64,000 nt of DNA, from assembly GCA_964526645.1 (NCBI GenBank), contig CAZGJN010000007.1, forward strand, positions 53,098 through 117,097, in the 5' to 3' direction. Position 1 is the first letter of the stretch. Each line of letters opens with the position of its first letter. Shown here one piece after another: positions 26,014-34,365 of this stretch. Both the position numbers and the translations under genes were made by a program. The notes under the pieces were generated by a model. The model did no database searches. It was given only the letters and a program-made list of their open reading frames with translations, and was not told the DNA's origin. The stretch comes from JADJNW01 sp964526645 (GTDB taxonomy: Bacteria; Bacteroidota; Bacteroidia; Chitinophagales; Saprospiraceae).

Positions 26014-26730
26014 ATGTATTTAGAAATAGAGCGATTTAGCAAGCATTTTGGAAAGGAGGAAGTACTCAAAGACCTGTCTTTTGGGCTGGAAGAGCGGCAA
26101 ATGCTCAGTATTCTTGGGCGCTCCGGCTGTGGCAAAACGACGCTGCTCAAAATTATTGCCGGTTTGGAAAAAGCCGACGCGGGAGTGATAAAAATTGAAA
26201 ATAAATGTATAAATGAGGTGCCGGCCCACCTGCGAAACATCGTATATCTTTATCAGGAGCCACTGCTATTTCCACATTTAAATGTGTTTGAAAACGTAGC
26301 CTTTGGCTTGCGTCTGCGAAAATGCCCTGCTGCCTTTGTTAAAACGAAAGTGCCGGAACTGCTCGAGGAACTTGAACTCGGTCAGCAGGCTCAAAAAATG
26401 CCACACCAACTTTCGGGGGGACAGCGGCAGCGCGTGGCTTTTGGCAGGGCTTTGATCATTAGTCCCAAGGTTCTATTACTCGATGAGCCTTTTGGGGCAT
26501 TGGATACCGAAACCCGGCATGCGATGCAGGTGTTACTCAAAAAGATGATTGCGCTGCACCCCATTACGTCTATTTTTGTGACGCACGATTTAAAAGAAGC
26601 GATTTTGATGGGCGATCGAATAGGCATTATGAAAAGTGGCAACCTGCATATTTACAATGACAAAAGGTCTTTTGTCGCTGATGAAAATACGGGAGTCCTG
26701 GAGGAAATTAATTTTTGGAAGAATCTATAA
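26014..26730 (+). CDS. ABC transporter ATP-binding protein without a neighbouring permease
   Basis: The 238-residue protein is a complete nucleotide-binding domain with Walker A GRSGCGKTT (35-43), Q-loop in YLYQEPLLFP, signature LSGGQRQR (about 133-140), Walker B VLLLDEPFGALD and H-loop VTHD. It resembles the PotA/FbpC/ThiQ-type importer ATPases (spermidine/putrescine, iron, thiamine) but lacks their C-terminal TOBE domain. No permease or binding-protein gene is adjacent, so the substrate is unknown. It may serve a permease encoded elsewhere. Confidence 0.88.
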   Translation: MYLEIERFSKHFGKEEVLKDLSFGLEERQMLSILGRSGCGKTTLLKIIAGLEKADAGVIKIENKCINEVPAHLRNIVYLYQEPLLFPHLNVFENVAFGLRLRKCPAAFVKTKVPELLEELELGQQAQKMPHQLSGGQRQRVAFGRALIISPKVLLLDEPFGALDTETRHAMQVLLKKMIALHPITSIFVTHDLKEAILMGDRIGIMKSGNLHIYNDKRSFVADENTGVLEEINFWKNL

Positions 26731-26986
26731 CCGTTACTTGTGAGCACTTGTGCTACTTTGTCATAAGGTTTAGTTTTTCTAATAAAATGCTGATTGACCC
26801 TTGTTTATACCAGTAGGCAGCTAACGATATGTAGTCAACAGTTTACAACAGATTGATTAACAGTGTTATGGAAAAATCAAGTGCGTATTTATGACTTTGT
26901 ATTAAAATTATAATGGTGTCGGCACATTGACAAATCAGCTCATTAGCGTAATACATTTTAATCAACAAAATTTCAAGGACTTACGG

Positions 26987-27931
26987 ATGAAAGATTTTAA
27001 CCACTGCGAATCGCTGTATTGGGTTTTTACACAACTTTGCAATGATGAATGCGATCATTGCTACAACAACTCCGGGCCGCGTGGGGAACGGATCAACGAA
27101 GAGGATTGCCTCTTGATTATTGATAATCTTCCTACTCGGATAGACCGATTGATCCTATCGGGTGGTGAGCCACTGGCAGAACGCAAAAAATTGTACCTAA
27201 TCTTGGATAAACTAAAAGAACGATACGGCGATACGGTGCAAATCATGCTCCAAACCAACGGCGATCTGCTTACCCCAAAAATATTGGACACCCTGATCGA
27301 AAAAGGTGTTACGCGCTTTGACATTGCAAGCATTGATCGGTATCATAAAAATGCCGGTGCGCGGCTCATGGAATTGGCAGAGTTATTCGAGTCCCGTGGT
27401 GTAAATGGCGATGACAAAGACCCTCTGCTCGACAAAGATAATTATTTGCACAAACATCAGCTTAGTTGGGGTTTCTGGGGTGCTACAGAGGATATGTGGC
27501 TGGGTGGCAATTGGGCGCGCGGGCGCGCAATGGAAAAAAATATTTGGAAAAAAGATGCTGGACACAACTTTTGCAGGATTCTATCGGGTGCACGCAATTT
27601 TCTGGGGGGTTATGACGATATCCCACAGGAAATCAGCATTCAATTATGGAAGATCAACCCCTGCTGTCCTGGCACTTTGTACCCTATGGGCGATGCCCGA
27701 AAAGAAAAAGTGGCAACGGTATTGCAGCGGGTTTCTAAAATGGAGGTCTTTCAAAAACTCAACGATGGTGAGCCATACAAAATGGGTGAACATTTGGGCA
27801 TCTCGGAAGCCAAAGCAAAGGAATTAGGTGAGCAGTACCAGAACATCTGTTTGTATTGCGATGCTTTTTTTGCTGAGAACATGCAGGTTTTTAATACCGA
27901 AGCGTTTATTGCCTTGCCGATGGCGCATTGA
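26987..27931 (+). CDS. Radical SAM protein with extra cysteines, function unknown
   Basis: The 314-residue product has a radical SAM core near its N-terminus: Cys18, Cys22 and Cys25 (CxxxCxxC) to hold the 4Fe-4S cluster, then GGEP at 59-62, which binds S-adenosylmethionine. Additional cysteines at 196, 226/227, 288 and 291 could bind an auxiliary cluster, as in SPASM or Twitch proteins. The middle part is unusually rich in Trp, Gly and Asn. No peptide precursor or biosynthetic partner is adjacent. I start at the ATG at 26987; the frame is open upstream only from a TTG. The gene sits between an orphan ABC ATPase and the convergent lipoprotein gene. Confidence 0.82.
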   Translation: MKDFNHCESLYWVFTQLCNDECDHCYNNSGPRGERINEEDCLLIIDNLPTRIDRLILSGGEPLAERKKLYLILDKLKERYGDTVQIMLQTNGDLLTPKILDTLIEKGVTRFDIASIDRYHKNAGARLMELAELFESRGVNGDDKDPLLDKDNYLHKHQLSWGFWGATEDMWLGGNWARGRAMEKNIWKKDAGHNFCRILSGARNFLGGYDDIPQEISIQLWKINPCCPGTLYPMGDARKEKVATVLQRVSKMEVFQKLNDGEPYKMGEHLGISEAKAKELGEQYQNICLYCDAFFAENMQVFNTEAFIALPMAH

Positions 27932-27956
27932 TTTAAGCACTGATAAAAGTTTGTTG

Positions 27957-28643
27957 TTAACGGGGAGCAGGAGCATGTTTGCTGTAAAAAGCGGTGTCAT
28001 GCTGTTCAAATAAAAGACTGCGGCAAAAGGCCAGATAATCCTTCACCGCGATTTTGGTATCGTATGTACGAAGCATCAGGGTATCCCGATCATCTGTGCT
28101 CAAGCTGGATAGAGCGATAGAATCGGGTAGTTCTGTATTCAAAAATTTGATAGCCAACAATTGTTTTTGAATAGCAAGCTCGATTCGGCTGGCAATAGGT
28201 GCACGGAGATTCGCTTTTGCAGCTGAAAAATAAGCGTTTGCATCCTGCATTTGCTGGCTGATACGGCGCAAACGGGTATCCAATGGCGGCTTCGACTTTG
28301 CCAGTACTGTTTTCCAATGCCCAACCGGATTATACAAAGATGGATCGCGCTGCAAATTTTCCAATTCTGCGAAAAGTTGATCCAGTGTTTGTTCGTAGCT
28401 TCGCCAAGCTTTGTTTTGAGTAGCAGAAAGCCTCGCTGGCGGAAAAGTTTGTAGAGCTTTGATTTGCGTATCAATAAACTGTTGGCGGGCGGATAATATT
28501 TCGGGGGTAATGATTTGAAAATCAGTTTTTTGTTGGTAAAGCGCTTGGTATTGTAGCTGAAATTTCTTTTCAAACTGCTGGAATCGCCATTTGGTACACG
28601 AAGAAAAAAGTAGCAAACAAATCCATAACCAGGGCTTCCTCAT
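27957..28643 (-). CDS. Lipoprotein of unknown function, helical
   Basis: The 228-residue product has a lipoprotein signal ending at Cys16 in LFSSC. The rest is rich in Gln, Leu, Ala and charged residues and appears mostly alpha-helical, with long amphipathic stretches. I do not recognise the family. The ATG lies one base after the cmk stop codon (TAG C ATG), so the two genes are almost certainly co-transcribed and probably translationally coupled. Nothing in the sequence links it to nucleotide metabolism. Confidence 0.75.
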   Translation of the reverse strand: MRKPWLWICLLLFSSCTKWRFQQFEKKFQLQYQALYQQKTDFQIITPEILSARQQFIDTQIKALQTFPPARLSATQNKAWRSYEQTLDQLFAELENLQRDPSLYNPVGHWKTVLAKSKPPLDTRLRRISQQMQDANAYFSAAKANLRAPIASRIELAIQKQLLAIKFLNTELPDSIALSSLSTDDRDTLMLRTYDTKIAVKDYLAFCRSLLFEQHDTAFYSKHAPAPR

Positions 28644-28644
28644 G

Positions 28645-29328
28645 CTATCGGGATTGTAAGGATAATTTTTTTTCGAGCAAGGTTATTGCGCACTGCAGTT
28701 GCGCGGTGGGGTCGAGGTTTGTGTTGTCAATTTCGAAGGCATCCTCCGCTTTTCTTAGTGGGCCCACCGTTCGGGTGGAGTCAATCAGGTCTCGTTCGTT
28801 TAAGTTCTGAAGCACTTGATCAAGCGTGATGGAGACCCCTTTTTTTGATAGTTCTTTGTACCTGCGTTGAGCACGTTCAGCTATGGCAGCCGTGACAAAT
28901 ATTTTTAGCTCAGCATGAGGAAACACCACCGTGCCAATGTCTCTGCCATCCATCACAATTGCTTTACGCTGCCCCATGGCTTGCTGAAGCTTTACCATAG
29001 CAGCACGCACAGCAGGTATAGCTGCTACCTGACTCACGTAGCGCGATACTTCCATTTGTCGAATGGCATCTTCCACATCCTGCCCATTCAAAATAGTGCG
29101 GTTGCCTCGGTCTTCGCGTTTGAATTGAATATCAATATCCAATAAGGCATTTTCGATTGCCTCAGCGTCATCCAGCGGAATGTGGTGTTGCAAAAAATAA
29201 AGGGTTACGGCTCTGTACATTGCTCCCGAATCCACATAAGCGTAGTGCAGTTTTTGCGCAAGGTCTTTTGCCAGCGTACTCTTGCCCGAAGCGGAGGGAC
29301 CGTCAATGGCGATAATGATTTTTTCCAC
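28645..29328 (-). CDS. cmk: Cytidylate kinase
   Basis: The 227-residue enzyme phosphorylates CMP and dCMP using ATP. The N-terminal P-loop IDGPSASGKSTLAKDLA begins near residue 8, followed by YVDSGAMYRAVT, the NMP-binding insert and the motifs DGRDIGTVVFPHAELK and RAQRRYKELSKKG. Length and motif order match bacterial Cmk. The start is a GTG at 29326-29328; no ATG is available near the P-loop. A TATCTTTG box lies 24 bases upstream. The downstream lipoprotein gene follows after a single base. Confidence 0.95.
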   Translation of the reverse strand: MEKIIIAIDGPSASGKSTLAKDLAQKLHYAYVDSGAMYRAVTLYFLQHHIPLDDAEAIENALLDIDIQFKREDRGNRTILNGQDVEDAIRQMEVSRYVSQVAAIPAVRAAMVKLQQAMGQRKAIVMDGRDIGTVVFPHAELKIFVTAAIAERAQRRYKELSKKGVSITLDQVLQNLNERDLIDSTRTVGPLRKAEDAFEIDNTNLDPTAQLQCAITLLEKKLSLQSR

Positions 29329-29351
29329 AAAGATACCGATGATACTCGATT

Positions 29352-29359
29352 CAAAGATA
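29352..29359 (-). promoter_or_regulatory. -7 box of cmk
   Basis: The minus strand reads TATCTTTG, a full TAnnTTTG match, giving a leader of about 17 bases before the GTG start. A second identical box at 29328-29335 overlaps the start codon and cannot serve this gene. Confidence 0.5.
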
Positions 29360-29414
29360 AGTTAAGAAATCGAGCTTTAAATAGATGTGTGAGAATTTTT
29401 AAAATTTTGAACGA

Positions 29415-30899
29415 CTAAGAAATGGCTTTTAAAACCCTTTGCCAGAGCTCCTCGTAAGGCAAAACTTCCAGATCAGCTGTAGCGCCGCGATAAGGGAAAG
29501 GCGTTTCCCGGAGGCGTTTGACCATCTTTTCAGTAATTTTCAACTTTTTCACATCAAAATCTGCTTTTCCTAACTGCCGCATCAGGCGGATAAAAATGTG
29601 CATGCGTGCATTTATGTTTTTTTTAAGTTCCTGTTTTGAAAGGTTATTCATCTGGTCTATTTTTTCTATCAAACCATAATAGTTTCGTTTTTGGAGCAGA
29701 AAAAGGATTTGAAGCAAAATTCGGTGCATTTGAAGCACCGCCAGGGCTTTGGGGTAGGTAGCGGGACGATTTACAAAATCACTCATTTTGAATGCCTTGC
29801 GGCGTTGCCGAGTCACGAAGTGGGTGTTGATATTATCGCTTTCCATGGTATAATTCAGGTACGCTTCAAAAATGAGCCATTTTTCTTGCTCTTCGTACTC
29901 TAATTTTTTGAAAACCGAAGAATTGACGATTGGATTAAACACCGCCAGCGCGTGCAAGGTGTTGTTGGTGTGCATGCAGAGCAAAAAATAGTATTCCATA
30001 AAAAGTAACCAGTTGGGGCTACCCTCGGTGATTGTTTTACGGCATTTTTCTGCATGGTTTTTGCCTTCCTTGAAATCCTGAAGGTGCAAGTAGCCCAACA
30101 TCTGTTTCATGTGGAGCGCGGTGCGTTCTTTTTTGCCAAAAAAATTCGAATTGGCATTGACAAATTGCTGAGCAGTTTGGCAGACCTCCATCATGGAGGC
30201 GTAATCCAATTTTGTTTCGTAGTAATAAATCCAAGCGAGATTGGTGTAGTGCACAATGGCAGGAAGATCGTGTTTTTCTGATAACACAAGTAGCTGGTCG
30301 CACCAGATTTTGATACCTGCAGGCGTTTTTTCTAAGGTACTCCTGGCGTATATCTCTTGTGCTTTTATCTCTAATTTCCAAATTGGGATGTATTTTTCGA
30401 TGTAGGCATTATGTTTTTCAAACTCCTTTTCATCCCCTTCAAGCACAGCTTGCTCGCAGAGTAGCCTGGAGCATTGCACGATATAATCTGAGAAGTGAAA
30501 TTTTAATGCGCTTGATAAAATTTGCTTGGCAATAGCGGTAGCAGCTATGCGTGCTTCGTTGGCAAGGAGAATTTGTACCACTGCCCAGTCCTTATTGCAC
30601 GAAAAGTAAGCTTTGTCATGCTCAGGAGAAGCCGGCGCGCTGGCATCCACAAAAAAAAGCGTATTAACCAATCTTTTGCGAAACCTGGATTTGATCTGGC
30701 GGTATTTGGAGGCATCCGGGCTACAGTTGTAGAGATACTGGGCGGCTGCCCGATCTGTTTCTACCTTTTTGGTAAGAATGGCATCGTAGAATTGGCTGAA
30801 TTTTGTGCTTTTGTTTTTGAGGATTTGCTCATCCAGCACTTCTATTTTGGCTATCTTTTTTCGTGTAAGTACTTTGACTATTTCGATCAAACTTTTCAT
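29415..30899 (-). CDS. Helical-repeat (TPR-like) protein of unknown function
   Basis: The 494-residue product has no signal peptide or membrane helix. It is almost entirely alpha-helical, with repeated pairs of amphipathic helices (for example around residues 120-330) that resemble tetratricopeptide repeats without a clean consensus. It opens with a basic, Lys-rich segment (VLTRKKIAKIEVLDEQILKN). I recognise no named domain; such proteins often occur once or more in Saprospiria genomes, and this one may act as a protein-binding scaffold in the cytoplasm. The gene is monocistronic, and a TAATTTTG box lies about 50 bases upstream. Confidence 0.75.
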   Translation of the reverse strand: MKSLIEIVKVLTRKKIAKIEVLDEQILKNKSTKFSQFYDAILTKKVETDRAAAQYLYNCSPDASKYRQIKSRFRKRLVNTLFFVDASAPASPEHDKAYFSCNKDWAVVQILLANEARIAATAIAKQILSSALKFHFSDYIVQCSRLLCEQAVLEGDEKEFEKHNAYIEKYIPIWKLEIKAQEIYARSTLEKTPAGIKIWCDQLLVLSEKHDLPAIVHYTNLAWIYYYETKLDYASMMEVCQTAQQFVNANSNFFGKKERTALHMKQMLGYLHLQDFKEGKNHAEKCRKTITEGSPNWLLFMEYYFLLCMHTNNTLHALAVFNPIVNSSVFKKLEYEEQEKWLIFEAYLNYTMESDNINTHFVTRQRRKAFKMSDFVNRPATYPKALAVLQMHRILLQILFLLQKRNYYGLIEKIDQMNNLSKQELKKNINARMHIFIRLMRQLGKADFDVKKLKITEKMVKRLRETPFPYRGATADLEVLPYEELWQRVLKAIS

Positions 30900-30946
30900 C
30901 CATGTGGGATTATAAAATTAAAAATAGCCAAATTTTATTAGAATGG

Positions 30947-30954
30947 CAAAATTA
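30947..30954 (-). promoter_or_regulatory. Possible -7 box of the TPR-like gene
   Basis: The minus strand reads TAATTTTG, matching TAnnTTTG, 48 bases upstream of the ATG. A TTG lies too close (about 10 bases upstream) to be a normal -33 element. Confidence 0.35.
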
Positions 30955-31083
30955 AGTAGTCCGTCAAGATTTTGTACCTTCTTTTTGCACCTTTGTCTTT
31001 TCATATCTCTTTTCTGGCATCTCGAAGAAAGGATTGTTAAACGGCTTCTCCGGTTCTGAATGGTCTTTTTGCCAACAAAAAGG

Positions 31084-31124
31084 AAAAAGGCTTCATACAA
31101 ATGCAGTAGTTATGAAGCCTTTTT
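31084..31124 (-). terminator. Terminator after the DUF2795 gene
   Basis: AAAAAGGCTTCATA (31084-31097) and TATGAAGCCTTTTT (31111-31124) form a perfect 14-pair stem with a 13-base loop and built-in A and T tracts. It lies 30 bases past the DUF2795 stop and could work in both directions. Confidence 0.8.
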
Positions 31125-31153
31125 AGGATAAAAATCAAGAGTATCGGAAGGAT

Positions 31154-31375
31154 TTAATACTCGTCTTCATTAAATAAAAAATCATCTTTGCGAGGATAAT
31201 CGGGCCAAATGTCCTCAATCCCCTCGTATATTTCCCCTTCGTCTTCCATAAGTTGAAGGTTTTCGATGACTTCCACCGGTGCACCAGAGCGAATAGCATA
31301 GTCTATCAGCTCATCGCGGGTAGCGGGCCACGGTGCGTCTTCCAAATGATGTGCGAGTTCTAATGTCCAGTACAT
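31154..31375 (-). CDS. DUF2795 small conserved protein
   Basis: This 73-residue acidic protein is a DUF2795 member, a family strongly conserved across Bacteroidota. The text MYWTLELAHHLEDAPWPATR at the start and a tail rich in Asp, Glu and Trp (IWPDYPRKDD) are diagnostic. It has no signal peptide or cysteines and is probably cytoplasmic. Related proteins adopt a small helical fold of unknown role. The gene is monocistronic and ends in a very strong hairpin terminator, suggesting substantial expression. Confidence 0.92.
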   Translation of the reverse strand: MYWTLELAHHLEDAPWPATRDELIDYAIRSGAPVEVIENLQLMEDEGEIYEGIEDIWPDYPRKDDFLFNEDEY

Positions 31376-31443
31376 ATAAACGCAGGATTTGTATTGATTT
31401 ACAGTTGATAATATATTTGCTTATGTTTTGAAGCTGAAAAAGG

Positions 31444-31464
31444 TTCTATCAAAAAAGGATAGAA
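31444..31464 (-). terminator. Weak terminator-like hairpin after the transglutaminase-like gene
   Basis: TTCTATC (31444-31450) pairs with GATAGAA (31458-31464). On the minus strand it is followed by CCTTTTT. It lies about 150 bases past the stop of the upstream minus-strand gene. Confidence 0.35.
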
Positions 31465-31611
31465 ACTCCATATTTTTTTCGGCAAAAGTAAAAAAATGGA
31501 TGAACTAACCAAACTTTCATGTAATTGAATAAATTTTTTGTCAAAATTTAAGCCAGGTTTTTGCAAGCAAGGTTCAAAAATAAGTGTATTGACTAAATCT
31601 TTGATAAAGAA

Positions 31612-32790
31612 TTATTTATAAGCGCCAATAATTTCAAAAGGTTTCACCTCGTAGCCTGTCGGGAAACTACCAATTACTGCCGAATTGACAGGCCCGGTGG
31701 GGTCGCAGATGTAGTAGCGTTTTTGATTATATTCTATTGCATCGCCATTTATATCTGAATGTGTTGCAACCCCCAGGGATAGATGGTCATTGTATGCGAT
31801 GATAATCATGGGCAAGTCGAGCAGTTCTTTTACCAAACCATAATAAAGCGCTACTCGATCCTCACAATCGGAATAATTGTAATGAAATAACTCATCCGAC
31901 ACCATCGGCTTGCTCTTGCCGAAATAGGCTTTATCTTCTTGATATGGAAACCCCGACCGCGTAAAGGCGGCTAAGAATTCCAGTGTTTCGATTTCATTTT
32001 TCCCTTTTGTGGCTGCTTTTAGTTGTGGCAACAAAGACGCTGCCAGGGTGGGGGAGAGCGCAAACTGCACGTACTGCAATTCATCAATAAGCGGGTAGCC
32101 CTTCATAATATCAGCGAGGGTTTGGTCATATTGCACCGTAAACAGATAGCTTTGTTTTCGGTAAGTGAAAGCGATTTCCTTTTCCACGGGTTGTGCACGC
32201 AGGGCAGGCGATCGGTTGAGATAAAATGAAAAAGGCTTTCCATTGGCATTCGGCGCAAAGTCGAGCAAATAAAGGGATGTTGGGCGGTTAGAAACATAAA
32301 TGCCAGTTAAATTGACATACACTTTCCCTTTTTCGTCAATGAGCGGTACTTCAAATACTTCATCCTTTGAAAAAACATACACAAATACCTGCTTCTCTTT
32401 ATAGGCTAATCGAGTATCAAAACCTGATTGGGATAGCAAAAACCAGCAGACCAGTTCCTTTTCTACTTCCGAACGCTGGCTGAAGATTTGACCAACGCTT
32501 TTTTTAGTTAGCAAAAAGAAAAGCCAATCGTTGAGTGCTAATTCATCTTTTTTTTCTAACAAATCCTGCAAGAGTGGTTTATAATTGGAAGACAGCAGTA
32601 GGTCGTAAAAATTTTTTAAACTCCGTTCATCTACCTTCGCCTGCGTCTTTGGCATCATGCCCGAGTCAAATGTAATTTGGAGTTCTTCGGAATAAAACCG
32701 AATCCATACAAATGCCTCAGCGCTATTGCCCAATAAAAAAGAACTCCAGCAGCCACTGAACAAAAGGGTCATCCATATTTTTCTGGTCAT
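31612..32790 (-). CDS. Secreted transglutaminase-like protein
   Basis: The 392-residue product has an N-terminal hydrophobic export signal (about 5-25). The C-terminal third carries a transglutaminase-like thiol triad: Cys309 in YSDCEDR, His336 in NDHLSLGV and Asp363 in ICDPTG. This fold covers cysteine proteases and cross-linking or peptide-cleaving enzymes. The N-terminal two thirds contain a strand-rich domain (about 120-240) that I do not recognise. It is probably envelope-located. A TATTTTTG promoter box lies just upstream. The substrate cannot be inferred. Confidence 0.75.
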   Translation of the reverse strand: MTRKIWMTLLFSGCWSSFLLGNSAEAFVWIRFYSEELQITFDSGMMPKTQAKVDERSLKNFYDLLLSSNYKPLLQDLLEKKDELALNDWLFFLLTKKSVGQIFSQRSEVEKELVCWFLLSQSGFDTRLAYKEKQVFVYVFSKDEVFEVPLIDEKGKVYVNLTGIYVSNRPTSLYLLDFAPNANGKPFSFYLNRSPALRAQPVEKEIAFTYRKQSYLFTVQYDQTLADIMKGYPLIDELQYVQFALSPTLAASLLPQLKAATKGKNEIETLEFLAAFTRSGFPYQEDKAYFGKSKPMVSDELFHYNYSDCEDRVALYYGLVKELLDLPMIIIAYNDHLSLGVATHSDINGDAIEYNQKRYYICDPTGPVNSAVIGSFPTGYEVKPFEIIGAYK

Positions 32791-32806
32791 GCGTATTAGC
32801 TATTTG

Positions 32807-32814
32807 CAAAAATA
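32807..32814 (-). promoter_or_regulatory. -7 box of the transglutaminase-like gene
   Basis: The minus strand reads TATTTTTG, matching TAnnTTTG, with a TTTG 16 bases upstream that could serve as a slightly close -33 element. It lies immediately after the queA terminator. Confidence 0.5.
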
Positions 32815-32832
32815 GTTTCCCAAAAACGCACA

Positions 32833-32862
32833 AAGCGTACCTTTTTCTTGAAAGATACGCTT
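32833..32862 (-). terminator. Terminator after queA
   Basis: AAGCGTA (32833-32839) pairs with TACGCTT (32856-32862), and CTTT/AAAG extends the stem inside one mismatch. On the minus strand a T-containing run follows (TGTGCGTTTTT). It lies about 40 bases past the queA stop. Confidence 0.6.
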
Positions 32863-32900
32863 CGTTGATCCAGTTTATTATCCGGTTTTTTCAAAAAAAA

Positions 32901-33965
32901 TCAAATAATCAGCATGGAATCGCCATAGCTGAAAAAACGATATTCTTCTTTGATCGCGGTTTCGTAGGCTTCCATCACCAGGTCATATCCACCAAAAGCA
33001 CAAACCATGATAAGCAAGCTGGACTTAGGCAGATGAAAATTAGTAATCATGGCATTGGCGATACTAAAATCGTAGGGCGGATAAATAAATTTATTCGTCC
33101 ATCCCTCGGCGGGTTTTAAATACCCTTCTGCCGATACCGCCGATTCAATCGCTCTCATAGAAGTAGTACCTACCGCGCAGATTTGGTTTTTGCGGTCTTT
33201 GGCTTTATTAACGACTTCTACCGCATCTTGCCGAATCCTAAAATACTCTGCATCCATTTTATGTTTGGAAAGGTCTTCCACATCAATCGTACGGAAAGTA
33301 CCCAAACCGACGTGAAGGGTCAGTTCGGCGAATTCCAATCCTTTTATTTCAAGTCTTTTCAGTAGTTCTTTGCTGAAATGCAGTCCTGCTGTGGGAGCAG
33401 CCACGGCGCCCACTTCTTTGGCATAGACCGTTTGGTAGCGATCCCGATCCGATTCTTCTGCAGGGCGGGTGATGTATTTGGGCAGGGGCGTATTGCCCAG
33501 GAAGTTTAAATCCTTTTGAAACTCTTCCTCGCTGCCATCGTACAAAAACCGAATGGTACGCCCACGCGAAGTTGTGTTATCTACCACCTCGGCTACCAAT
33601 ACGTCGTTATCATTGTCATCACTGAAATACAATTTATTACCGACCCTTATTTTTCGGGCAGGATCTACCAGTACATCCCAAAGCCGGGCTTCCCGATTTA
33701 ATTCGCGAAGTAAAAAAACTTCAATTTTAGCGCCGGTTTTTTCTTTTTTGCCGTAGAGGCGGGCGGGAAACACTTTGGTATTATTAAAAACCATTACATC
33801 TCCGTCGCCAAAGTAATCCATAATATCCTTAAAGACCTTGTGTTCTATCTTGCCTGTATTGCGATGCAATACCATCATGCGCGCTTCATCGCGGTTTTGG
33901 GAGGGGTATTGAGCAATTAATTTTTTTGGCAATTCAAATCCAAATTGTGACAGTTTCGTCCTCAT
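32901..33965 (-). CDS. queA: S-adenosylmethionine:tRNA ribosyltransferase-isomerase
   Basis: The 354-residue enzyme builds epoxyqueuosine on tRNA from 7-aminomethyl-7-deazaguanine by transferring the ribosyl part of S-adenosylmethionine. Typical motifs are present: LPKKLIAQYPSQNRDEARMMVL near the start, VFNNTKVFPARL, APTAGLHFS near residue 190, and ANAMITNFHLPKSSLLIMVCAF near the C-terminus. Length matches QueA. It is a single-gene unit with its own promoter box (TATCTTTG) and hairpin terminator. It acts in the cytoplasm on tRNAs with GUN anticodons. Confidence 0.96.
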   Translation of the reverse strand: MRTKLSQFGFELPKKLIAQYPSQNRDEARMMVLHRNTGKIEHKVFKDIMDYFGDGDVMVFNNTKVFPARLYGKKEKTGAKIEVFLLRELNREARLWDVLVDPARKIRVGNKLYFSDDNDNDVLVAEVVDNTTSRGRTIRFLYDGSEEEFQKDLNFLGNTPLPKYITRPAEESDRDRYQTVYAKEVGAVAAPTAGLHFSKELLKRLEIKGLEFAELTLHVGLGTFRTIDVEDLSKHKMDAEYFRIRQDAVEVVNKAKDRKNQICAVGTTSMRAIESAVSAEGYLKPAEGWTNKFIYPPYDFSIANAMITNFHLPKSSLLIMVCAFGGYDLVMEAYETAIKEEYRFFSYGDSMLII

Positions 33966-33991
33966 TTACCTATTTTTTCAAAAATTGAGCG

Positions 33992-33999
33992 CAAAGATA
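33992..33999 (-). promoter_or_regulatory. -7 box of queA
   Basis: The minus strand reads TATCTTTG, a full TAnnTTTG match, 27 bases upstream of the ATG at 33965. Confidence 0.5.
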
Positions 34000-34365
34000 A
34001 CAATTCTCCTCTTTAATTTTAAAAAAGTGATAAGAATTTAGAAGGAAATAACTGACTCTCAAAATACTGTGGAAAATCAGTGCTTTTTCCTCCAATCTGG
34101 ATTATACGACAAAGTCACTCAGAATGTTGTGGTATAAAATACTATTTTGGCAGAAAAAATAAAGCAGTTGATCGAATGCTTTGGTTAGACTGGATCTTAA
34201 GTGGTAGATTCGACACTGAATAATTGTACGAAGTAGTCGAGCAGTTTTAATAGTCAATATTCGAGAGTTTTATAAGTTTGATAATCAATAGATTGTGATG
34301 AATTTGACTATATTTAAATTAGGCTCGATTCCTTATAAATTGCATTAATAATAAACAGATACACT
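34000..34365. other. Gap between queA and the ABC permease gene
   Basis: This AT-rich stretch lies between divergent genes. I see no open frame with coding character, no strong hairpin and no full TAnnTTTG box facing the permease; the closest is TATATTTA near 34310. It probably holds the two promoters and little else. Confidence 0.4.

Noticed and set aside
26927..26986. Upstream TTG start for the radical SAM gene
   Set aside because: The extra 20 residues have no family likeness and the ATG at 26987 puts the CxxxCxxC motif at the usual distance from the N-terminus.
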